The notes under the pieces are model-generated. The model was given only the letters and a program-made list of their open reading frames with translations. It was not told where the DNA came from and did not search any database. A stretch of DNA of 25,820 bases, from positions 1-25,820 of the forward strand of contig CAAGSA010000104.1 in assembly GCA_900772835.1 (NCBI GenBank). The letters are read 5' to 3'. Position 1 is the first letter of the stretch. The number at the start of each line of letters is the position of its first letter. The position numbers and the translations under genes are program-made. The DNA is from an uncultured Prevotella sp. Lineage in GTDB: Bacteria; Bacteroidota; Bacteroidia; Bacteroidales; Bacteroidaceae. Positions 14,006 through 21,279 of this stretch are shown here, piece after piece.

Positions 14006-15643
14006 TTACTCCCGTTTGTCGCTGAACTGCACTCTCTTTCCCGTCAGCGGATGGCAGAAGGAGATGTATTCGGCATGCAGCATCAGGCGGATGCCGGAGG
14101 GGTGGCCATAGAGTGTGTCGCCGGCGATTGGCACGGCGAGTCCGTCGGCGTGGGCACAGTGTACGCGCAGCTGGTGGGTGCGCCCTGTGTGGGGGAAGAG
14201 GCTGACGCGGGTCTTGTTGCCGTCGGTGCGCTCTATGTTGTATTCGGTTATAGCCGGTTTGCCGTGGATGGGGTCTACGATTTGGCGCGGACGGTCGTTC
14301 TCGTCGGCCGCGAGCGGAAGGCGAATCACTCCGTGGTGTGCGGTGCCGGGCGCTACTGTGCCGTCGAGCACTGCCGTATAGCGTTTCCTTACGGTTCCGG
14401 CGGCGAACTGTGCGTGCAGGTTGCGCAGTGCGGCTTCGGTGCGTGCCACGACGAGCAGTCCGCTCGTGTCCATGTCGAGCCTGTGTGCCGGCATCAGGAA
14501 TCCTTCCGTCTCGCCTTCGCTGCGCAGTGCTTCCACCACGGAGGTGCGCCCCACGCGTCCGGGCATGGAGAGCATTCCGGAGGGTTTGCATACGACGATG
14601 ATGCTTTCGTCCTTGTGTAAGATGCGTATGTGCGTGCCGCTGTGTGCGGTGTCGTGCGGATTCGGCTCCACGTCGAGCCCTTGGAGCATGAAGCCGAGGA
14701 TGGGCTTGCATTTGCTGCGGCAGGAGGGATAGTAGTGCAGGTGGTGGCGTATTTCGGTCTTGGGCGATTTGCCCCACCAGAATTCTGCCATGCAGAGGGG
14801 CTTCAGTGCATTGGCATAGGCGTGCTGCAGGAGCTTCGGCGCGCAGCATTCGCCTGCCCCCGACGGCGGCACTCCCTGTGGCGTGTGGGCGAAGATGGCG
14901 GTGAGGCTGCAGGTTTCGCCTCTGCCGTTCAGCATCAGGTATTTGCCGAAGAGCCATCGCTGGGCGGCTTCGGCGAGTGTGCGTCGCTGCTGCTTCATGG
15001 CTTCTGCCTGTTGCGCAATCCTGTTCCATGCTTCGCGCGGTTGTGAGAGCTGTTCGTCGAGCCGTCTGCGCAGGCGTTTCAGTTCCGCTTTCTGGAACTG
15101 GCTTTCCTTTGTCATTGCCTCCTGCTGCTCGGGTGAGGGCTGGCGGACGGCGGCTCTCAGTGCTTCGCGCCTTTGTTTCGAGTGCTGCATCAGCTGCTTG
15201 TAGGCTGCAATCTGCGCGGCTGCGTCGGCTTCGGCATCGGCGAGCCGCTGCTTTGCCGTGGCGGTCTGTGGGCTGTTTTCCAGTGCGGCGATGGCGGCGC
15301 CCAGTTCTTTCACGCGGTGCTCGTTCTGGCGGAACACGCCGTGCTCGTCGGTGTGTGCCTCGGTTATTGGCGGCACGAACCACGGCAGCCGGCTCTTGCC
15401 GCATGCCATTCCGGAGAATGCGGCAAGGAATCCGAGCTGTCCGCTGCTGTCTTTTGCCACGAGCACTCCGAACATCTTTCCCTCGTCTGCCTCGCGGCGC
15501 AGGCTGTCGTGCTGCGCTATGTAGCTCTGCACCTCTGCCGCCGCCATGAGGCAGAGCGGGTGTGGGGTGTAGTTGAAGGGGTAGGTGAACAGAGTGGGGG
15601 GCTTTATGTCTGTTTCCAATGGGTGGAATAGCGTTTCGTTCAT
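14006..15643 (-). CDS. RluA-family pseudouridine synthase with long N-terminal extension
   Basis: The 545-residue protein ends in a RluA-type catalytic domain (about 335-545). The catalytic Asp390 is in HRLDMDTSGLLVV, preceded by ILHKDESIIVVCKPSGMLS and followed by HTGRTHQLRVHCAH. These enzymes convert specific uridines of 23S rRNA or tRNA to pseudouridine. The first 330 residues are an extension: a short N-terminal part, a long Lys/Glu/Gln/Ala-rich coiled coil (about 105-235), and a segment with GVPPSGAGECCAPKLLQHA and MAEFWWGKSP whose role I do not know. I recall comparable 550-residue forms in other bacteria, so it is not a chance fusion. ATG 15641-15643 is chosen because upstream codons in this frame run through a terminator and the murI gene. 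Confidence 0.9.
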   Translation of the reverse strand: MNETLFHPLETDIKPPTLFTYPFNYTPHPLCLMAAAEVQSYIAQHDSLRREADEGKMFGVLVAKDSSGQLGFLAAFSGMACGKSRLPWFVPPITEAHTDEHGVFRQNEHRVKELGAAIAALENSPQTATAKQRLADAEADAAAQIAAYKQLMQHSKQRREALRAAVRQPSPEQQEAMTKESQFQKAELKRLRRRLDEQLSQPREAWNRIAQQAEAMKQQRRTLAEAAQRWLFGKYLMLNGRGETCSLTAIFAHTPQGVPPSGAGECCAPKLLQHAYANALKPLCMAEFWWGKSPKTEIRHHLHYYPSCRSKCKPILGFMLQGLDVEPNPHDTAHSGTHIRILHKDESIIVVCKPSGMLSMPGRVGRTSVVEALRSEGETEGFLMPAHRLDMDTSGLLVVARTEAALRNLHAQFAAGTVRKRYTAVLDGTVAPGTAHHGVIRLPLAADENDRPRQIVDPIHGKPAITEYNIERTDGNKTRVSLFPHTGRTHQLRVHCAHADGLAVPIAGDTLYGHPSGIRLMLHAEYISFCHPLTGKRVQFSDKRE

Positions 15644-15652
15644 AGGCTTATG

Positions 15653-15697
15653 GAAAAAAATAAAGCATGCGCGACTTTGCTTCAAGTCACACATGCT
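15653..15697 (-). terminator. murI terminator with G-U pairs
   Basis: On the minus strand, AGCATGTGTGACT (15697-15685) pairs with AGTCGCGCATGCT (15676-15664) over 13 positions if two U-G pairs are allowed; a U-rich tract follows (complement of 15653-15660). In the + strand RNA the same positions would be A-C mismatches. The tract ends only 9 bases before the pseudouridine synthase ATG, so it could act as an attenuator for that gene. Confidence 0.75.
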
Positions 15698-15735
15698 TCC
15701 ATCCTTTGTCGTAGATGTATAAGGAAACTTGTTTT

Positions 15736-16572
15736 TCATTCGAGCGTGACCTTCTTCACGTCCACTTCTTCGTGCAGGAAGAGCTGTGCTGACTCGCGGA
15801 ACTTTGCGGTGCTCTCGGTCGTCAGGTACCGGCATCTGCCGCCTTTGGAGCATCTGGCGTCCATTTCGGGATGGCGGTGCAGATAGTCTTTCAGGCTGTT
15901 TGCCACGTATTCTCCCTGCGGTATGATTCTCACGCCGCGCGGCACGTATTTCAGAATCTTGTTCAGCAGCAGCGGATAGTGTGTGCATCCGAGTATGATG
16001 GAGTCGATTTTCGGGTCGCGCCGCATCAGGTTGCCGATGCGTTTCTCCACGAAGTAGTCGGCTCCCGGGCTGTCGTATTCGTTGTTCTCTATCAGCGGCA
16101 CCCACATGGGGCATGGCTCTCCCGTGACGGTGATGTCGGGGTATAGCTTGTTTATCTCCAGCACGTAGCTCTCGCTGCGTATCGTGCCGGTGGTGGCGAA
16201 GATTCCCACGTGGCGTGACTGTGTTATCTGTCCGATGCATTCCGCCGTGGGGCGTATCACTCCGAGCACTCTCCTGTCGGGGTCTATCTCCGGCAGATCG
16301 TTCTGCTGTATGGTGCGCAGTGCCTTTGCCGACGCTGTGTTGCAGGCCAGGATGACGAGCTGGCAACCCATGGCGAAGAGCTTTGTCACCGCTTCGCGTG
16401 TGAACTGGTATACGATGTCGAACGAGCGCGGACCGTATGGCGCCCGGGCGTTGTCGCCGAGATACAGGTAGTCGTACTGCGGCAGCAGCTGCCGCATCTG
16501 GTGGAGGATGGTCAGTCCGCCGTATCCGGAGTCGAACACTCCTATCGGTCCTGGTGTTTGTGATAGTTTCAT
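15736..16572 (-). CDS. murI: Glutamate racemase
   Basis: The 278-residue enzyme interconverts L- and D-glutamate to supply peptidoglycan stem peptides. Both catalytic cysteines are visible: Cys77 in LACNTASA and Cys196 in ILGCTHYPLL. The Asp14-Ser15 pair is in GVFDSGYGGL and the substrate loop is NARAPYGPRS at 41-50. Length is typical (260-280). It is the last member of the envelope cluster running from DUF6242 to here; 37 bases separate it from the skp gene upstream. It is preceded by AAGGAGG, an unusually good ribosome site for this phylum. A hairpin terminator follows. Confidence 0.97.
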   Translation of the reverse strand: MKLSQTPGPIGVFDSGYGGLTILHQMRQLLPQYDYLYLGDNARAPYGPRSFDIVYQFTREAVTKLFAMGCQLVILACNTASAKALRTIQQNDLPEIDPDRRVLGVIRPTAECIGQITQSRHVGIFATTGTIRSESYVLEINKLYPDITVTGEPCPMWVPLIENNEYDSPGADYFVEKRIGNLMRRDPKIDSIILGCTHYPLLLNKILKYVPRGVRIIPQGEYVANSLKDYLHRHPEMDARCSKGGRCRYLTTESTAKFRESAQLFLHEEVDVKKVTLE

Positions 16573-16580
16573 TGTCGTTC

Positions 16581-16587
16581 CCTCCTT
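16581..16587 (-). promoter_or_regulatory. Strong Shine-Dalgarno of murI
   Basis: AAGGAGG on the minus strand, separated by 8 bases from the murI ATG (complement of 16570-16572). Most other genes in the window lack such a site, as is common in Bacteroidota. It supports the chosen start. Confidence 0.7.
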
Positions 16588-16609
16588 GTTTTGTTATTGC
16601 CGGTGCGGC

Positions 16610-17116
16610 TTATTTCAGCGCGTTCTCCACGAGCGCGTTGATGTCGTCGCCCTTTGTGCTGTCTACGTAGGGGCAGGCATCGCCGTCGGTGTTGAGCACG
16701 AAGGCATAGCCGCGCTCCTCGCCGATTTTCCTTATGGTGGTGTTGAGCTTCGTCTTGAGTGGGGCATATGCGTCCTTCTCTGCCTGTTCGAGCATTCGTT
16801 TTGCCTCAGCCTTGAACGTGAGGTTCTTCTGCAGCAGCTCCTGCAGCTCCGCCTGGCGCTTGTCGAGTATGGCAGGTGCCATACTGCGCTGGTTCTCGAG
16901 GAAGTCTTCGTATTTGGCGTTGAACTCGTTCTCGGCACGCTTCATCTCGTTGTCATACTGTGTGCGCAGCTTGTCGATGTTGGCAAGGGCGAGTCCGTAT
17001 TCGGGCATCGACTTGAGCGCACTGTCGTAGCTGAGATAGGCAAACTTGAAGTCTTGTGCAACGGCAGACGTTGCTGAAATCACTGCGAAGAGCAGGAATA
17101 TGATGGTTTTCTTCAT
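16610..17116 (-). CDS. OmpH/Skp-family periplasmic chaperone, copy 1
   Basis: The 168-residue protein starts with a signal peptide (MKKTIIFLLFAVISATSAVAQ). The mature form has the Skp layout: a short N-terminal strand (FKFAYLSYDSALKSMPEY), a long charged helical hairpin (about 45-125) and a C-terminal strand (YAFVLNTDGD-ACPYVDSTKGDDI). Skp trimers hold unfolded outer-membrane proteins in the periplasm and deliver them to BamA, which is encoded upstream in this cluster. ATG 17114-17116 is chosen because it begins the signal peptide; the longer open frame upstream covers a terminator-like hairpin. This copy is the most divergent of the three neighbours in its C-terminal tail. Confidence 0.88.
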   Translation of the reverse strand: MKKTIIFLLFAVISATSAVAQDFKFAYLSYDSALKSMPEYGLALANIDKLRTQYDNEMKRAENEFNAKYEDFLENQRSMAPAILDKRQAELQELLQKNLTFKAEAKRMLEQAEKDAYAPLKTKLNTTIRKIGEERGYAFVLNTDGDACPYVDSTKGDDINALVENALK

Positions 17117-17163
17117 AATGGCGTGCAATGTTTTTTTGATTGTAAGTTTGTTGGGTATGGTAT

Positions 17164-17229
17164 AAAAAAGCGGAATGTGCCAGAAGCGAGGAGTCATCAT
17201 TCGCGATTCCCATCTTCTGACACACTCCG
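17164..17229 (-). terminator. G-U paired terminator between two skp genes
   Basis: On the minus strand, GGAGTGTGTCAGAAG (17228-17214) pairs with CTTCTGGCACATTCC (17186-17172) along all 15 positions, two of them G-U or U-G, and one more C-G pair closes it. U6 follows (complement of 17164-17169). The loop is 27 bases. In the + strand RNA the wobble positions become A-C mismatches. It lies between skp copies 2 and 1, so it may lower expression of copy 1 and murI by partial termination. Confidence 0.75.
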
Positions 17230-17259
17230 TATGTGCTTTGACGCTAAAATCGTTTTGTC

Positions 17260-17760
17260 TTACTTCAGCTTGTTCATCTCAGCCTTAACCTCGGCAGTAA
17301 CGTCCTTGCTCAGGGTTTCGCTGATGTAGGGGATGCCGCTTGAGATGTCCATGATGTAAACGTAGCCGCCTGCCTTGCCCACGTTCTTGATGGCGTTCTG
17401 CAGCTTCGACATGATGGGCTGGAGCTTCTCCTGCTGGAGCTTCTGCAGTGCCTGGCTGTTGTCCTGCTGTGCCTGCTGGAACTTCTGATAAAGGTTCTGC
17501 AGTTCTGTCTCGGTTTCCTTGCGCTTTGTCTCGTTCATCGTGGACTGGTTCTTCTCATAGGCTTCGGCCTTGGTCTGGATTTCCTTCTGCATGGCCTGGA
17601 GGTCGTTGTCGTAGGCTTTTGCCTGTCCTTCAACCTCGGCGCGTGCCTTGATGAATTCAGGCAGGCTTTCGATTACGGTCTGCGAGTTGATGTGTCCGAA
17701 TTTCTGTGCGAATGTTGCGAGAGGCGCAAACAGCATCAGCATTAAAATCAGTTTTTTCAT
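17260..17760 (-). CDS. OmpH/Skp-family periplasmic chaperone, copy 2
   Basis: The 166-residue protein has a signal peptide (MKKLILMLMLFAPLATFAQ), the N-terminal strand FGHINSQTVIESLPEF, a long Gln/Lys/Glu-rich helical hairpin (LQAMQKEIQTKAEAYEKNQS and onward, about 50-125) and the C-terminal strand GGYVYIMDISSGIPYISE followed by LSKDVTAEVKAEMNKLK. This is a typical OmpH/Skp protein of Bacteroidota. Unlike its neighbours it has its own consensus promoter immediately after the stop codon of copy 3, with a GC-rich leader of about 160 bases, so it can be regulated apart from bamA. Function as a chaperone for outer-membrane proteins is inferred from family and context. Confidence 0.92.
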   Translation of the reverse strand: MKKLILMLMLFAPLATFAQKFGHINSQTVIESLPEFIKARAEVEGQAKAYDNDLQAMQKEIQTKAEAYEKNQSTMNETKRKETETELQNLYQKFQQAQQDNSQALQKLQQEKLQPIMSKLQNAIKNVGKAGGYVYIMDISSGIPYISETLSKDVTAEVKAEMNKLK

Positions 17761-17800
17761 TTTCGTTTTTTATTTGTTATGTTATTAATTTTTCTGTTTT

Positions 17801-17909
17801 TGCCTGCCCGTTGGCCCACTTCCCGGTGTGTGTGCCGTGTATCCCGGTGCCGGCATCTGTCCTGTTTGTATGCGGAGGCATTGTGCTCCGGTGCCTGGTG
17901 TCGGCGGCA
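17801..17909. repeat. Degenerate 21/22-base periodic sequence in the skp leader
   Basis: CCGGTG occurs at 17823, 17844 and 17888, spaced 21 and 44 (2 x 22) bases; the latter two extend to CCGGTGCC. The intermediate unit at 17866 keeps only GCGG. The repeat falls inside the predicted 5' leader of skp copy 2. The signal is weak and could be chance in a GC-rich stretch. Confidence 0.4.
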
Positions 17910-17927
17910 TTACAGCCAAAGGGTGTG

Positions 17928-17959
17928 CAAATGTAATATCTTTTTTATTATCCGCCAAA
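17928..17959 (-). promoter_or_regulatory. Internal promoter of skp copy 2
   Basis: On the minus strand, TTTG (complement of 17956-17959) abuts the TAA of the upstream skp gene and is followed after 20 bases by TACATTTG (complement of 17928-17935), a full consensus match. The predicted start is near 17924, giving a leader of about 160 bases (17761-17924). Confidence 0.75.
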
Positions 17960-18475
17960 TTAATTTGTGGAATAGCCGAGTTTGGTAAGCACTTCGTTAC
18001 TTATGTCCACCTTGGGCGAGGCGAATATGATACCCGTGTCGGATGCACGGTCGAGCACGAGCGAATATCCGCGCAGATCGCTGATGTCCTTCACGGCGTT
18101 GTATATCTCGTCCTGGATTGGGGTCATCAGGCTGGTGCGCTTCTTGTACAGTTCGCCCTCCGGTCCGAAGTATTTCTTTTTCAGTTCGCTTGCTTCCTTC
18201 TCCTTGTTCAGGATTTCTTCCTGGCGCGCTTTCTTCTGCTCCTGCGATAGGAACACCGACTCGTTCTGGTAGTTCTTGTACATCGTCTGCACCTCGGTGC
18301 CCATGGCGTCTACTTCAGCCTGCCATTTCTTTGCCACCTGCGAGAGCTGCTCGTTGGCGCGTTCGTAGGCTGGTATGTTCTTCAGGATGTACTCCATATC
18401 GACGAGCGCGAACTTCTGTGCGCTCATGCCTAATGCTGAAAACAGCATCGCGGCTACAAACAATAGTTTCTTCAT
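17960..18475 (-). CDS. OmpH/Skp-family periplasmic chaperone, copy 3
   Basis: The 171-residue protein has a signal peptide (MKKLLFVAAMLFSALGMSAQ), the N-terminal strand KFALVDMEYILKNIPAYERA, a charged helical hairpin (about 40-125, including QEQKKARQEEILNKEKEASE) and the C-terminal strand GYSLVLDRASDTGIIFASP with KVDISNEVLTKLGY. It is the copy next to bamA, in the position where a skp/ompH gene is conserved beside bamA in many bacteria, so it is the best candidate for the principal Skp. The gap to bamA (158 bases) is unusually long for an operon and holds a nested inverted repeat and a 22-base repeat array. Confidence 0.92.
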   Translation of the reverse strand: MKKLLFVAAMLFSALGMSAQKFALVDMEYILKNIPAYERANEQLSQVAKKWQAEVDAMGTEVQTMYKNYQNESVFLSQEQKKARQEEILNKEKEASELKKKYFGPEGELYKKRTSLMTPIQDEIYNAVKDISDLRGYSLVLDRASDTGIIFASPKVDISNEVLTKLGYSTN

Positions 18476-18503
18476 TGCTTTGATTATTTATAACTTATAT
18501 GGC

Positions 18504-18544
18504 GAGCGGGAGAGACGGGCGGCCCGTAAGCCGGTTCATCGCTC
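18504..18544. other. Nested inverted repeat between bamA and skp
   Basis: ACGGGC (18515-18520), one base, then GCCCGT (18522-18527) form a 13-base palindrome. It is enclosed by GAGCG (18504-18508) and CGCTC (18540-18544). There is no T-tract, so it is more likely an RNA processing or stability element or a protein site than a terminator. Confidence 0.5.
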
Positions 18545-18548
18545 CACG

Positions 18549-18647
18549 CTCAACATTTCTTGTTGTATTGGAACCTCTGTCTTGCGGTATCAGAATATCT
18601 GTTTTGCGGTGTCAGTATTCCTGTCTTGCAGCGTTAGAACTCCTGTC
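18549..18647. repeat. 22-base tandem repeat array B, running into the bamA 3' end
   Basis: Units at 18571-18592, 18593-18614 and 18615-18636 are each 22 bases and share the pattern GAAtctCTGTcTTGCGGtgTCA with scattered changes. A degenerate unit precedes them (18549-18570, TCTTG-tt-GTAT). A half unit, GAACTCCTGTC, follows at 18637-18647 inside bamA; unit 3 ends with the complement of the bamA stop codon. Confidence 0.8.
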
Positions 18648-21258
18648 CCAGTATGAAGTGGAACTGCGATCCGCCCCTCTGCCAAGTGCTTCCGCTTGCC
18701 ACCTTGTCGAATCCGTATGCCCAGTCGATACCCATCAGTCCGACCATCGGCAGATAGATTCTCACACCGATGCCGGCAGAGCGTTTCATATCGAACGGAT
18801 TAAATTTCCTTGTGTCGCTCCAGGCGTTACCTGCCTCCACGAAGGTGAGTCCGTAGATTGTGGTGTTGCCGAGCAGGAACGGGTAGCGGAGCTCAATCGT
18901 GAAGCGGTCGTAGGCGTAGCTGTTGTAGCCCACTGTTCCGTTCTCGTATCCGCGCAGACCGATTGTCTCCTCTGCATAGCCCGACGAATAGCCGCTCATT
19001 CCGTCACCGCCCACGTAGTAGGTCTCGAACGGCGACTTCTTGTTCTTGTTGTATGAGCCCAGGAGTCCCATTTCGGCACGTGTCATCAGCACGAGGCACT
19101 TCTGTCCGTTGGTGAGTGCCGTGAAGGTGCGTGCCTTGAACTTCCATTTGTGATACTCCACCCAGCGGTATTTCTCCTGCTGTTCCGCCTTGTAGTTCGG
19201 CGACTGCGGGTTGGTGGCAAGGTTCGCGTAGTCTTTCTTCTGGAACTTTGACCATGGTGGCGTTACCGTTACCGATGCCGTGAACTCGGATCCGCGGCGT
19301 GGGAAGAGCTGGTTGTCGGTAGATGTGCGCGAGAGCGACAGGCTGAAGTTGAGGTTGTTGCAGTTACCGTCGCTGACGATGAAGTACTGCCAGTTCTTCA
19401 GCATATATCTCTGGTACGATACTTCGGCAGAGAGCATGAAGTAGTCGTCAGGCCAGCGCAGGCGCTTTCCCCATCCGAGCGACACTCCGAAGAGTTCCAC
19501 GTATTTGTCTGGGTCGAGATAGTTCTCGTAGTTGTAGTTGCCGTAGGTACTTCCATAACCGTAGTAGTTATAGTAGTAGTTGTTCATCAGCGCCGAGTTG
19601 TAGTAGTTGCTGTTCACGTCGGTCTGCTTTGAGAAGTATGCTCCCACGGTGAACTGTATCGGTCGTTTGCCGCCGAACCAGTTTGTCGAATAGCTTGTGT
19701 TATACGACTGATAGTACGAACCGTTGGTCTGTGCTCCGATTGAGAGAGTCTCTCCGTCGCCCACAGGCATGATGCCTCTGTGCTCGCGGTTCTTGTTGAA
19801 CAGGTTGCGCATCGAGAAGTTGTTCAGCTTCAGTCCCACTCGTCCTATCACTCCGGTCTGTCCCCATCCGAGCGAGAACTCCACCTGGTCGTTTGATTTC
19901 TGCACGAGGTCCCAGTTGATGTCCACTGTTCCGTCCTCGTAGTTGGGTTTCACGTCAGGGTTCACCTGTTCCGGGTCGAAGTGTCCCATTGATGCGAGTT
20001 CGCGTCCCGATCGCATTAGTGCGTCTTTCGAGAAGAGGTCGCCCGGTTTAGTGCGCAGCTCGCGTCGTATGACGTTCTCGTAGAGTCGGGTGTTTCCGTT
20101 GATGCGCACGTGGCTGATGTGCGCCTGCTGTCCTTCGAAGATACGCATCTCCAGATCGATGGAGTCGCCCACGATGTTCACTTCCGTCGGCTGCAGGTTG
20201 TAGAAGAGGTATCCGTCGTTCCAGTAGTTGTTTCCGACGGCGTCTTCATCCTCGCTCAGACGCTTGTTCAGCAGCTTCTGGTTGTACACGTCGCCTTTCT
20301 TCATTCCGAGCACGCGCGAGAGGTAGTCGGTGGTGAACACGGTATTGCCCACCCATGTGATGTTTCTTATATAGTATTTCTTTCCTTCGTTCACCTTTAT
20401 ATATACGTTCACGTGCTTCGGGTCGTTGTCCCACACGCTGTCTTCCAGTATTTCGGCGTCGCGGTATCCCAGCTCGTTGTATTTGTCGATGAGTTTCTGT
20501 TTTCCTTCCTTGTAGCGTTCCGGTGTGAACTTCGTTGATTTCATGAAGCTTGCCATTGTTCCTGCCTCGCGTATTTTGCCCAGGCAGCCTTTTCCGAAGA
20601 GCGAGCCTTTGATTTTCTTTGTCTTGAGTTTCTCGTTTCCTTCCAGCACTATGTGGCGCACTTTTATCTTTTGCTTCTTGTCTACGTCAACATACAGGAT
20701 TACGTGGTTCTTGTTCGACAGGTCATCAACCTGCCTGATTTCCACCTCAGCATTGTTGAATCCCTTTCCGTCGAAATAGTTTTTTGCGAGTGTCTTGGCG
20801 CGGTCGATCATGTTCGGAGTTATCTGGCTGCCTTTGAGCAGTCCGAGTTTCGTTTCCAGATCTTCTCGTTCCGATTTCTTCACTCCCGTATAGTTTATCA
20901 CCGACACGCGCGGACGTGTGGCGAGATAGAAGTGTAGATACACTTTGTCGCCTATGATAGAGTCGGCAGCGACGGTTACTTTCGAGAAGAGTCCGTGCCT
21001 CCAGTATCTTTTCACAGCATCAGTGATTTCCTGTCCCGGCACTGTGATTTCCTGTCCCACGGTGAGTCCGGAGATTCCTGCGAGCATATATTCCTCGTAT
21101 CCCTCCACTCCCGACACGGCGATGCCTCCCACTGTGCAGTTTCGCGGTGAGCCGGCGTAAGTTATTTCGGGGTTAACGATTTTCTCCTGCGCTGTAACAT
21201 TAGCCGCCGTCATCACGGCAGCCACGCACAGCAGCACTTTTCTTATTACTTTGTTCAT
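18634..21258 (-). CDS. bamA: Outer-membrane protein assembly factor BamA
   Basis: An 874-residue protein. A signal peptide (VLLCVAAVMTAANVTAQ) is followed by the POTRA repeat region (about 25-420; for example RVSVINYTGVKKSEREDLE, HISHVRINGNTRLYENVIRR) and a C-terminal 16-strand barrel ending FHFILGQEF with the terminal Phe typical of outer-membrane proteins. The VRGY/F-like signature of the Omp85 family appears as IGLRGYENG. BamA folds and inserts beta-barrel proteins into the outer membrane. A tyrosine/asparagine-rich loop lies at about 557-585. ATG 21256-21258 is preferred because it begins the signal peptide; a GTG 18 bases upstream is also in frame. The gene follows uppS by about 21 bases, so the two are co-transcribed. 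Confidence 0.97.
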   Translation of the reverse strand: MNKVIRKVLLCVAAVMTAANVTAQEKIVNPEITYAGSPRNCTVGGIAVSGVEGYEEYMLAGISGLTVGQEITVPGQEITDAVKRYWRHGLFSKVTVAADSIIGDKVYLHFYLATRPRVSVINYTGVKKSEREDLETKLGLLKGSQITPNMIDRAKTLAKNYFDGKGFNNAEVEIRQVDDLSNKNHVILYVDVDKKQKIKVRHIVLEGNEKLKTKKIKGSLFGKGCLGKIREAGTMASFMKSTKFTPERYKEGKQKLIDKYNELGYRDAEILEDSVWDNDPKHVNVYIKVNEGKKYYIRNITWVGNTVFTTDYLSRVLGMKKGDVYNQKLLNKRLSEDEDAVGNNYWNDGYLFYNLQPTEVNIVGDSIDLEMRIFEGQQAHISHVRINGNTRLYENVIRRELRTKPGDLFSKDALMRSGRELASMGHFDPEQVNPDVKPNYEDGTVDINWDLVQKSNDQVEFSLGWGQTGVIGRVGLKLNNFSMRNLFNKNREHRGIMPVGDGETLSIGAQTNGSYYQSYNTSYSTNWFGGKRPIQFTVGAYFSKQTDVNSNYYNSALMNNYYYNYYGYGSTYGNYNYENYLDPDKYVELFGVSLGWGKRLRWPDDYFMLSAEVSYQRYMLKNWQYFIVSDGNCNNLNFSLSLSRTSTDNQLFPRRGSEFTASVTVTPPWSKFQKKDYANLATNPQSPNYKAEQQEKYRWVEYHKWKFKARTFTALTNGQKCLVLMTRAEMGLLGSYNKNKKSPFETYYVGGDGMSGYSSGYAEETIGLRGYENGTVGYNSYAYDRFTIELRYPFLLGNTTIYGLTFVEAGNAWSDTRKFNPFDMKRSAGIGVRIYLPMVGLMGIDWAYGFDKVASGSTWQRGGSQFHFILGQEF

Positions 21259-21279
21259 CGTCTGGTAGTATGTCACGTT

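Noticed and set aside
15644..16366. Open frame extending the pseudouridine synthase upstream through murI (786 residues in total)
   Set aside because: The extension is Arg/His-rich shadow of murI in another frame, crosses a terminator, and shows no family similarity. The natural start is ATG 15643.
21259..21276. GTG start adding six residues to BamA
   Set aside because: It would place extra polar residues before a complete signal peptide; ATG 21258 fits better.
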